20,015 nucleotides of DNA from Ruminococcus sp. (GTDB lineage Bacteria; Bacillota; Clostridia; Oscillospirales; Acutalibacteraceae), in NCBI GenBank assembly GCA_017380355.1, contig JAFOED010000059.1, forward strand, positions 1-20,015. The letters run 5' to 3'. The position numbers and the translations under genes were made by a program. Numbering within the stretch: position 1 is the stretch's first letter; each line of letters opens with the position of its first letter. The notes under the pieces were generated by a model. The model did no database searches and was not told the DNA's origin. It was given only the letters and a program-made list of their open reading frames with translations. Of this stretch, positions 14,344 through 20,015 are shown one piece after another.

Positions 14344-15191
14344 CAGTCTTTCTCCGTTTTACTGTTAATCAGCACCTCGCCCTGACCTGTGTAGTCAGTA
14401 ATAATAGCGAGCTCTGTAATTTCCTTAATATTATCGTACGGTCTAACAACTGCGTAGTAAGAAGAGTTGTATGTGTCGTAACACACGTCCTCAACTTCAC
14501 CGATAATGAGTCCTTTCGGATATAAACCGCTGATACCTGTAGTAGTGATAATATCGCCCTTTTTCACCTTATGGTCAGCATTCAGCTTACTCATAGTAGT
14601 GCAGTTTTTGTCGCAGTATTTTGCACTACCTGATACAACGCCTGTGTCGTGAGTGCGATTGTCAATTGCACCGACGCTTGTCTGTGGAGACAGAAGGGTC
14701 ACAACTTTACATGTGCTTAAATCAACTTCGCTGACCCATCCGATAAGTCCATTTTGTGAAACAACAGGGTCGTTCACGCTGATGTCAGAAGTACTGCCTT
14801 TATCTAAAGTAAAAGAGTAAAACTCGTCGTTTGAATCACGACGAAGTACTGTAGCAGGTACCATCGCATACTGTGGATTTTCTTTTTTAAGGTCGTAGAA
14901 CTTCCACAGCCTTGCATTTTCTGTCAATGTATCGTAGTAGTTAACGAGCTGATTTCTAAGCTCTGCGTTTTCTTTCTTGAGCTTCTCGTTTTCTGCTCTT
15001 ATCTCGTCGATTGAGCGATCGTCATCATTTGTTGCAGCCGCGGTAACTTTAGACAACGGATATGTGATGCCGTTGAGTGTCGAGGACACCATATTGCTAT
15101 GTATTGAGTTTGTAAAAACTGAAAGCACAATAACCACGAAAACTGTGGATAAGAAAATCTTGAGGCTGTTTGACTTTAAGAAATCCTTCAT
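14343..15191 (-). CDS. mreC: Rod shape-determining protein MreC
   Basis: A 282-residue bitopic protein. One N-terminal membrane helix (about 10-28) is followed by a coiled coil (about 60-105, IRAENEKLKKENAELRNQL) for dimerisation and an extracytoplasmic beta-rich domain (about 110-272) with the family motifs NGLIGWVSEV, LLSPQTSVGA and KKGDIITTTGISGLYPKGLIIGEV. It activates PBP2 in the elongasome. The ATG follows AGGAGG (15197-15202) at five bases. It lies 60 bp downstream of mreB, with a prominent hairpin between them, and overlaps mreD by one base. Confidence 0.96.
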   Translation of the reverse strand: MKDFLKSNSLKIFLSTVFVVIVLSVFTNSIHSNMVSSTLNGITYPLSKVTAAATNDDDRSIDEIRAENEKLKKENAELRNQLVNYYDTLTENARLWKFYDLKKENPQYAMVPATVLRRDSNDEFYSFTLDKGSTSDISVNDPVVSQNGLIGWVSEVDLSTCKVVTLLSPQTSVGAIDNRTHDTGVVSGSAKYCDKNCTTMSKLNADHKVKKGDIITTTGISGLYPKGLIIGEVEDVCYDTYNSSYYAVVRPYDNIKEITELAIITDYTGQGEVLINSKTEKD

Positions 15192-15216
15192 GCTGTCCTC
15201 CTGTCATAAAATAATT

Positions 15217-15248
15217 TCGCACCGCACAGCTGTCTGCGCGGTGCGGTG
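15217..15248 (-). other. Intergenic hairpin between mreB and mreC with two alternative stems
   Basis: Two overlapping perfect 8-bp stems are possible. CGCACCGC (15218-15225) can pair with GCGGTGCG (15238-15245), or CACCGCAC (15220-15227) can pair with GTGCGGTG (15241-15248). They exclude each other. On the minus-strand mRNA the structure begins a few bases after the mreB stop and ends 14 bases before the mreC ribosome site. No T run follows, so it is not a standard terminator. It may affect processing or the relative amounts of MreB and MreC. Confidence 0.6.
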
Positions 15249-15251
15249 TTA

Positions 15252-16259
15252 TCAAATAAATTTCGGTGCTGTCTGGACCTTGAAATTCGGGTCGAGCTTT
15301 CTGCCTGTGCCATCAACAACACAGTCAAGCGGTCTTTCGGCAACATATACAGGCATTCCTGTCTGCTGCATAACAAGCAAATCAAGACCTCGAAGCAGGG
15401 CACCGCCACCTGTGAGCATGATACCGTTATCGATGATATCAGCCGCAAGCTCAGGCGGAGTTTTCTCGAGTGTCGTAAGAATAGCTTCAACAATAGTGCT
15501 GAGTGGATCAGCAAGAGCATCTCTGACTTCAGCCGCTGTAATCTTAACGTTCTTCGGTAATCCGTCAACGAGGTTACGACCTTTAACTGTCATTTCACCT
15601 TCGTTTTCGTACGGATATGCTGAACCGATAGCGATTTTAATATCTTCTGCAGTACGTTCACCGATGAGAAGATTATACTTTTTCTTGATATAGGTGATGA
15701 TAGCTTCGTCGAATTTATCACCAGCAACTCGTACGGAGCACGAAGCTACGATGTCATTAAGTGAAACGATACCAACTTCGGAAGTACCACCGCCGATATC
15801 GACAACCATACTTCCCATAGGCTCGTCCACAGGAAGACCAGCGCCAATAGCCGCAGCCATAGGCTCTTCAATAAGCTCGACGTACTTGCCGCCTGCCTGA
15901 CGTGCTGCGTCTTCAACTGCGTTACGTTCAACTTCAGTTACGCCACTTGGGATACAAATAACGATTCGTGGACGAGAAAAGAAGTTTGCCTTAACAACTT
16001 GTTTGATAAAATATTTAAGCATTGTAGCTGTGATTTCAAAATCTGCGATAACACCGTCTTTGAGTGGACGGATAGCAACGATAGAGCCAGGAGTTCTACC
16101 GATCATATCTTTTGCTTCTTTGCCGACAGCAACTACTGTATCTTTTCGAACGTCAACAGCAACAACCGACGGCTCACGCATAACTATACCCTTGCCTTTA
16201 ACGTAAACGAGGGTGTTAGCAGTACCTAAATCGATACCAATATCCTTAGAAAAAAACAT
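15252..16259 (-). CDS. mreB: Actin-like rod shape protein MreB
   Basis: A 335-residue cytoplasmic actin homologue that polymerises under the membrane and positions the elongation machinery. Motifs are phosphate-1 DIGIDLGTANTLVY (about 6-19), the IRPLKDGVIADF segment, phosphate-2 VVDIGGGTSEVGI and the adenosine motif LTGGGALLRGLD. Length matches the family. The ATG follows AAAGGGG at about seven bases. It is the first gene of mreB-mreC-mreD-mrdA, with its own promoter at 16324-16352 and a terminator separating it from dut. Confidence 0.97.
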   Translation of the reverse strand: MFFSKDIGIDLGTANTLVYVKGKGIVMREPSVVAVDVRKDTVVAVGKEAKDMIGRTPGSIVAIRPLKDGVIADFEITATMLKYFIKQVVKANFFSRPRIVICIPSGVTEVERNAVEDAARQAGGKYVELIEEPMAAAIGAGLPVDEPMGSMVVDIGGGTSEVGIVSLNDIVASCSVRVAGDKFDEAIITYIKKKYNLLIGERTAEDIKIAIGSAYPYENEGEMTVKGRNLVDGLPKNVKITAAEVRDALADPLSTIVEAILTTLEKTPPELAADIIDNGIMLTGGGALLRGLDLLVMQQTGMPVYVAERPLDCVVDGTGRKLDPNFKVQTAPKFI

Positions 16260-16323
16260 AAAAATTCCCCTTTATGAGAATGTGAAATCTCAGTATATAT
16301 ACACATTTACCCTATTCTACTTT

Positions 16324-16352
16324 AGTATAACCGAAATTTTATATCATTTCAA
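16324..16352 (-). promoter_or_regulatory. Promoter of the mreBCD-PBP2 operon
   Basis: On the minus strand, TTGAAA (16347-16352), a 17-bp spacer and TATACT (16324-16329) form a good sigma-A promoter. The predicted start near 16317 gives a leader of about 58 bases before the mreB ATG. Confidence 0.75.
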
Positions 16353-16394
16353 TATTTTTTCAGTATATAATTGTTAATTTTCTTATAATAATAC

Positions 16395-16420
16395 AAAATC
16401 CCCTTTGACTCCAAAGGGGA
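16395..16420 (-). terminator. Terminator of dut
   Basis: TCCCCTTTG (16399-16407) and CAAAGGGGA (16412-16420) form a perfect 9-bp stem with a 4-base loop. On the minus strand it is followed by TTTT (16395-16398). It lies 24 bp after the dut stop and separates dut from the mre operon. Confidence 0.85.
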
Positions 16421-16444
16421 TAGTAAGTAAGCGTTTTATTGATA

Positions 16445-16888
16445 TTATTGCCTTCCTGTTGAGCCGAAACCACCCTCGCCACGCTCAGTTTCATCTAAAC
16501 TTTCGACTTCTAGTGGTTCACACATACACACAGGAGCTATAACAAGCTGTGCGATTCTCTCGTCAGGCTCGATAGTATACGCGGTTTTTGAAATATTAGT
16601 CAATCCAACGCATACTTCACCGCGGTAATCAGAATCGACAACACCAACACAGTTAGCAAGTGTCACACCGTGCTTAATCGCTAGACCTGAGCGAGCGTAA
16701 ATATACGCAACAAAGTTTTCGTTTTCAAGTGCAATAGCAATTCCTGTCGGAATTATCTTTATTTCGCCAGGTTCTAGAGTAACAGGGGAGTCAATACACG
16801 CATAAAGGTCCATTCCAGCTGAGCCTTTTGTTGCGCGTTTTATCATATGTGCGTTTTCTCTGAGTTTTTTTACTTTTAATACCTGCAT
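16445..16888 (-). CDS. dut: dUTP diphosphatase (dUTPase)
   Basis: A 147-residue trimeric enzyme that hydrolyses dUTP to dUMP and diphosphate, keeping uracil out of DNA and supplying the dTMP precursor. All five family motifs are present: AGMDLYA (24-30), ARSGLA (65-70), GVVDSDYRGE (82-91, with catalytic D85), DERIAQLV (109-116) and the C-terminal RGEGGFGSTG (136-145). The start chosen is ATG 16888, six bases after GAGGAG (16895-16900). An in-frame ATG at 16906 has no ribosome site and is rejected. It is flanked by its own terminator and appears to be a single-gene unit. Confidence 0.97.
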   Translation of the reverse strand: MQVLKVKKLRENAHMIKRATKGSAGMDLYACIDSPVTLEPGEIKIIPTGIAIALENENFVAYIYARSGLAIKHGVTLANCVGVVDSDYRGEVCVGLTNISKTAYTIEPDERIAQLVIAPVCMCEPLEVESLDETERGEGGFGSTGRQ

Positions 16889-16968
16889 AGTAGTCTCCTC
16901 TTGCATTTTTTATAACGTTCTTGCGTTTTTGCAAAAATAATTCAGAATTAATATTTTAAAAAAGAACT

Positions 16969-16974
16969 ATTATA
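16969..16974 (-). promoter_or_regulatory. Possible -10 element for dut
   Basis: On the minus strand a TATAAT lies about 80 bp before the dut start codon. Its -35 is weak (TTCTTT at a 16-bp spacing). The region is so AT-rich that chance matches are expected. Confidence 0.3.
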
Positions 16975-17024
16975 TTTTTATAATTTTTATAAAGAAATTT
17001 ATGCAAATTCTTTAAAATAATTCT

Positions 17025-19118
17025 TTAAAAGATTGTGAAATTTTTCACACCTCTTATATACAAACCATGTGTAAAACGCTCGAAACTCCGTTTTTCGCTT
17101 ATATTTTTAAGGATTTTTTCCTTGTTTTCCACAGAGTTTTCCACAGAAAAGTGAAAAACTTTAAAAACTACGTTTTTTGATTTATAAATCTCTAACGGCA
17201 AAATAAGCGGTACGCAGTTTAAGATTTCGCTTACATTTGTGTCACAAACGACTGTGAATTCCTCGCCCTTGCGATCTTGCAATTTATTAGCTGTTTTGCA
17301 AGTTGCACAGTTTGCTCCTCCACTTTTCAGCGGACAGTTTCGAGTCATCATAAGAGGTAAATAACCATACGATGCAACGCCTGATGGGAGAGATACTTTA
17401 AGCGCATTTATTCTGTTTAAATCGAGTTCAAAGGACAACTCCACATCGCTTGCGCCGTAATTTTTTGCCCAATTTATCGACAGAGAATTTGCGATATTCA
17501 TAAAACAGCTAAGGTGGACATCAAATCCGCGCTCTTTGCACAGATAAAAAGCACCGATGTTGTGGCACATCGCGTGTGTGATACCCTCGCTCTTTAATTT
17601 ATCAAGCGCGTGTGCGATTTTTTCTTCTCTTGAGAACATTCCGCGAGGGATATCAAGAGCTATATTTATGCCTTTTTCTTTAAATCCTTTTACTTTATCC
17701 AAGTGTTTTTCACACTCAAAAAGCGGGACAAATACGTATTCGCAACTGCTGAAACTTTCAGGGATATTAAGGTCACGAGTAATGGCGTAGCTAGGCTTTT
17801 TGTCAAAACTTACCTCTTCAATTTCGTCGAGCAAATCGTCAAAAGAAAAATCAGAAATTTCGTAGTTATGCCATATTTCGCTATTTAAGGCTAAGTTCTC
17901 AAAAGCCGTACGACGCATAAGATTCACATCTTTTGCCGCAACGAAACAGTCGCCGTTTATGTCTACATTTACGTTTTTAATCACAAACGGAGTGTCGCCA
18001 GTTTTATTCAGAAGCTGTGCGATTTTTTCCTCAGTTGCAGGAGCGTTCATCGCTTTTTCCACGGCGTTTTCGGACTCAACCGAAAGGGATTTTCTGCCGT
18101 CTGATACAGTGAGAATCATCTTCTCGCCGAGCGCAATTTTCATATCGACATCGATAGCAATTCTGCCAAATTCATCCTTGTAAGTCGTGCGGATTTCACG
18201 GAAGAGCTTTTCTGTCGCCTTTACAACGTCGTCACGCTTACGAAAACCGAACATCTCGCTACCGCGATTGTCCGTATAATATCCGTCAGTAAAACCTGTT
18301 CGGGAAAAGACAGCCTGCAAACGCTCGTTTGTTACACTGTCAACAAAGCCGTTGTCACGCATTTGTCTGCACGCGGATGTCGCCATCGCAACATACTCAG
18401 GACGTTTCATTCTTCCCTCGATTTTCGCGCTGACAACGCCGATTTCTTCGAGTTCTTTTATATAGTCAACAAGGCTGTTGTCCTTAAGACTCAACGCGTG
18501 AGTGCTGTTAGCTGTCGCAAAAGGAAGACGGCACGGCTGGGCGCACATTCCTCTGTTAGCACTACGTGTTCCAAGCATAGCAGACATATAACACTGACCT
18601 GAAACGCACATACAAAGTGCACCGTGAACAAACACTTCAAGCTCTATATCACAATTGTCAGCAATATATTTAATCTCTGATTTTGTCATCTCTCGCGCGA
18701 GCACTACTCGGGAAAATCCGAGTTCTTTAAGCGCTTTTGCACCAGATAGAGTGTGCACACTCATCTGCGTTGATGCGTGAAGCTTTAAATCTGGTACGAT
18801 TTTTCTGACAGCCTGTGCGAGTCCGATGTCCTGAGTGATAAGTGCGTCGATGTCGGATTTTGCTGCGTTTTTCACGAGCTCTAACGCATCGTTCATCTCA
18901 TCGTCAAAAATTACGGTATTAAGCGCAAGATAAACCTTGACGCCAAATCGGTGGCAGTATTTTACAGCACTACTCAGTTCTTCGAGCGTAAAATTGTGAG
19001 CACTTGCACGAGCAGAAAAGTCCTTTGCGCCAACGTAGATTGCATCAGCACCCGCCCTTACTGCCGCATAAACACTCTCATAACCACCGGCAGGAGATAA
19101 AATCTCAATTCTATTCAT
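17025..19118 (-). CDS. U32 family protein with DUF3656 region (RlhA/YdcP-like)
   Basis: A 697-residue protein annotated in the family as a collagenase-like U32 peptidase. It opens with EILSPAGGYES and a TIM-barrel-like half (AVRAGADAIYVGAKDFSAR, LHASTQMSVHT). The family signature VFVHGALCMCVSGQCYMS leads to a four-cysteine site, C169, C176, C192 and C196, within GTRSANRGMCAQPC, the likely iron-sulfur ligands. A middle DUF3656-like region (about 300-430) and a C-terminal half with a second cysteine cluster near 605-620 (CPLK, CATCK) follow. Members of this architecture include E. coli RlhA, which hydroxylates a 23S rRNA cytidine, so an RNA-modification role is more likely than proteolysis; substrate is not decided by sequence. 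The ATG lies two bases after the zapA stop, with AAGGA inside zapA, so the two are translationally linked. Confidence 0.9.
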   Translation of the reverse strand: MNRIEILSPAGGYESVYAAVRAGADAIYVGAKDFSARASAHNFTLEELSSAVKYCHRFGVKVYLALNTVIFDDEMNDALELVKNAAKSDIDALITQDIGLAQAVRKIVPDLKLHASTQMSVHTLSGAKALKELGFSRVVLAREMTKSEIKYIADNCDIELEVFVHGALCMCVSGQCYMSAMLGTRSANRGMCAQPCRLPFATANSTHALSLKDNSLVDYIKELEEIGVVSAKIEGRMKRPEYVAMATSACRQMRDNGFVDSVTNERLQAVFSRTGFTDGYYTDNRGSEMFGFRKRDDVVKATEKLFREIRTTYKDEFGRIAIDVDMKIALGEKMILTVSDGRKSLSVESENAVEKAMNAPATEEKIAQLLNKTGDTPFVIKNVNVDINGDCFVAAKDVNLMRRTAFENLALNSEIWHNYEISDFSFDDLLDEIEEVSFDKKPSYAITRDLNIPESFSSCEYVFVPLFECEKHLDKVKGFKEKGINIALDIPRGMFSREEKIAHALDKLKSEGITHAMCHNIGAFYLCKERGFDVHLSCFMNIANSLSINWAKNYGASDVELSFELDLNRINALKVSLPSGVASYGYLPLMMTRNCPLKSGGANCATCKTANKLQDRKGEEFTVVCDTNVSEILNCVPLILPLEIYKSKNVVFKVFHFSVENSVENKEKILKNISEKRSFERFTHGLYIRGVKNFTIF

Positions 19119-19120
19119 TA

Positions 19121-19765
19121 TCAGTCCTTATTTTCATCAAACAAGCTGTACTGACGAACAGGAGTGTAGCCTTTTTCATCTGCTTTTTTCTGCATATAAC
19201 GCTCTTTATACGGATTTACGTGGTCATGATTGTGGCGTTTTTTGTCTGCTTTTGAAGCAGGGGCAGGTTGTGGCTTTTTTTCTTCAACTGTTGGCGCTTC
19301 AACCTTTATTTCCTCTTCTTTTTCTGTTTCTTCTTCGTCAAAAAAGAGATCGTCCTCAGCGCTGATTTCTTTCTCTTCTTCTGACTCTTTAGGAGCTTTT
19401 ATATCAACAGAAGACGCAATCATAGTCTTCTTGGATTTAAGAAGCTCTTCTTTTTCGCCTTTTAAACGAGCTATTTCAGCTTTAAGTGCCTCGTTTTCTT
19501 CTCTGAGTTTTGCGCTGTCTGTGATATAGTCTTTAACCTGCTCTTTTACTTCATTAAGCGCAGTGCGGGCTTTGTACTCATCGTCGCAAAAATCAAGTGC
19601 CGCCATAACAGCACACTTTTCTTTAGACATATTAGATGTAGTAAACATCGAATTTATCGCAGTATCAACCTTGCTTGCAACATCAGTAACGTACTTTTCG
19701 CTCTCAGTAGTGAGCAGTGTGAGTTTATGACCTGCAACAAAAACGGTTACTTTGTTCTTTTCCAT
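19121..19765 (-). CDS. zapA: ZapA-like cell division protein with long C-terminal extension
   Basis: A 214-residue protein. Residues 1-85 match the ZapA fold: a short beta N-terminus (VTVFVAGHKLTLLT), then helices with VASKVDTAINSM and AVMAALDFCDDEY. A coiled coil runs about 82-113. ZapA bundles FtsZ filaments and stabilises the Z ring; standard members are about 85-110 residues. Here residues 115-214 add an acidic, probably disordered stretch (about 125-160), a Pro/Ala/Lys linker and a basic-aromatic tail with NPYKERYMQKK and RQYSLFDENKD. The start follows GAGGTG at seven bases. It is the first gene of a zapA-U32 pair. The extension is seen directly; its function is unknown. Confidence 0.82.
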   Translation of the reverse strand: MEKNKVTVFVAGHKLTLLTTESEKYVTDVASKVDTAINSMFTTSNMSKEKCAVMAALDFCDDEYKARTALNEVKEQVKDYITDSAKLREENEALKAEIARLKGEKEELLKSKKTMIASSVDIKAPKESEEEKEISAEDDLFFDEEETEKEEEIKVEAPTVEEKKPQPAPASKADKKRHNHDHVNPYKERYMQKKADEKGYTPVRQYSLFDENKD

Positions 19766-19799
19766 AATAGCACCTCAAAAAAGATTTTTTACCGAGTAA

Positions 19800-19829
19800 A
19801 TTATATAACAAATAATGGCAACTTCACAA
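19800..19829 (-). promoter_or_regulatory. Promoter of zapA-U32
   Basis: On the minus strand, TTGTGA (19824-19829), an 18-bp spacer and a perfect TATAAT (19800-19805) form a plausible sigma-A promoter. The start near 19793 leaves a leader of about 28 bases. The 19-bp palindrome lies 13 bp upstream of this -35. Confidence 0.55.
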
Positions 19830-19841
19830 GTATTACTACCT

Positions 19842-19860
19842 TTTTGTAATCATTACAAAA
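19842..19860. promoter_or_regulatory. Fur-family-like palindromic operator
   Basis: TTTTGTAATCATTACAAAA is a perfect 19-bp inverted repeat around a central C. Its 15-bp core TTGTAATNATTACAA fits the 7-1-7 layout of Fur-superfamily boxes, matching the B. subtilis PerR box (TTATAATNATTATAA) and Zur box (TCGTAATNATTACGA) at 13 of 15 positions each. It overlaps the -35 of a candidate plus-strand promoter and lies upstream of the zapA promoter. Which regulator binds, if any, is inference. Confidence 0.55.
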
Positions 19861-19880
19861 CAAATGTTACTTCATATAGT
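19853..19880 (+). promoter_or_regulatory. Candidate plus-strand promoter overlapped by the palindrome
   Basis: TTACAA (19853-19858), a 16-bp spacer and TATAGT (19875-19880, five of six matches) form a moderate promoter directed to the right edge. Its -35 lies within the palindrome, the usual geometry for repression. The predicted start is near 19887. Confidence 0.4.
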
Positions 19881-19886
19881 AAATGG

Positions 19887-20013
19887 AGCGTTCAAAAAAT
19901 AAAAGCCCGACTTTGGGCGGTGCAATGCAGCGATTTAACAGGTTAAAAGTTGCTATTTTCTGCTTATACTTCATAAAAAGGACCTCGTAGGCGTCAGCCT
20001 TACGAGGTCTTTT
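19887..20013 (+). ncRNA. Candidate small RNA of about 125 nt
   Basis: From the predicted start near 19887 to the T run at 20010-20013 there would be a transcript of about 125 bases. It carries a small hairpin GCCC/GGGC (19905-19918), a possible stem TTTAA/TTAAA around 19934-19948 and a strong terminator hairpin at the end. A 35-codon frame (19883-19990) runs through it, but it starts upstream of the predicted transcript start, lacks a ribosome site and stops inside the terminator stem, so non-coding is more likely. No known RNA family was recognised. Confidence 0.3.
19976..20013. terminator. Strong, probably bidirectional terminator
   Basis: GACCTCGTA (19981-19989) pairs with TACGAGGTC (20001-20009), continued inward by GGC/GCC with one bulged T and a GTCA loop. 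Four T follow on the plus strand and a run of A precedes it, giving T5 on the minus strand. It may end a minus-strand gene beyond the right edge, the candidate small RNA, or both. Confidence 0.8.
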
Positions 20014-20015
20014 CA

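Noticed and set aside
14977..15693. A 238-codon open frame on the plus strand across mreB and mreC
   Set aside because: It is antisense to two well-supported genes, lacks a ribosome site and has a low-complexity Ser/Ala-rich product typical of a shadow frame.
19883..19990. A 35-codon open frame near the right edge
   Set aside because: No ribosome site, a start upstream of the predicted transcript start, and a stop inside the terminator stem make translation unlikely.

Overview
The window reads as chromosome from an anaerobic, moderately low-GC Firmicute of the Ruminococcus type (Oscillospiraceae). Three features point there. Three secreted proteins end in type I dockerins, the plug modules of cellulosome or amylosome complexes. 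The hisS-aspS and mreBCD-PBP2-minD-mgsA gene orders are clostridial. Strong AGGAGG-type ribosome sites precede most genes. The species assignment is inference; no rRNA, tRNA, CRISPR array, IS element or prophage was seen.

Layout. 1-263 holds no gene. 265-1514 is a strongly promoted secreted protein (signal peptide, aromatic-rich putative carbohydrate-binding module, Ser/Pro/Glu linker, dockerin) with its own terminator. 1540-2033 is a C_GCAxxG_C_C redox protein. 2164-4324 is an OmpR-type two-component pair with overlapping genes. 4326-5440 is a BspA-like leucine-rich-repeat dockerin protein with its own promoter and terminator. 5451-8614 (minus strand) is the hisS-aspS operon. 8769-10259 (plus strand, divergent from hisS) is a secreted phage-lysin-like hydrolase with a ricin-type lectin and a dockerin. 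From 10265 to the end everything recognised as coding is on the minus strand. In transcription order from the right edge: zapA-like, U32 peptidase, dut, mreB, mreC, mreD, PBP2 (mrdA), a minD-like ATPase and mgsA.

How it fits together. The right half is a cell-shape and division block: MreBCD and PBP2 build the elongation machinery, a ZapA-like protein would stabilise the FtsZ ring, and a solitary MinD-like ATPase sits where a full min operon is often found. The left half alternates housekeeping genes with individually promoted surface or secreted dockerin proteins, which would need cohesin scaffoldins encoded elsewhere. The two dockerin styles present (DASLIQLVLVGKK versus DATxIQRxxAK) suggest more than one cohesin partner.

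Most interesting items: a 19-bp Fur/Zur/PerR-like palindrome at 19842-19860 overlapping a candidate promoter that could drive a ~125-nt RNA ending in a strong terminator; a dockerin-borne lysin-lectin; a MinD without its membrane anchor and without MinC/MinE; two mutually exclusive hairpins between mreB and mreC; and the near-identical DNA of the two dockerin halves in the first gene. Nothing here is a clearly new multi-gene system. All computational inference is by eye.
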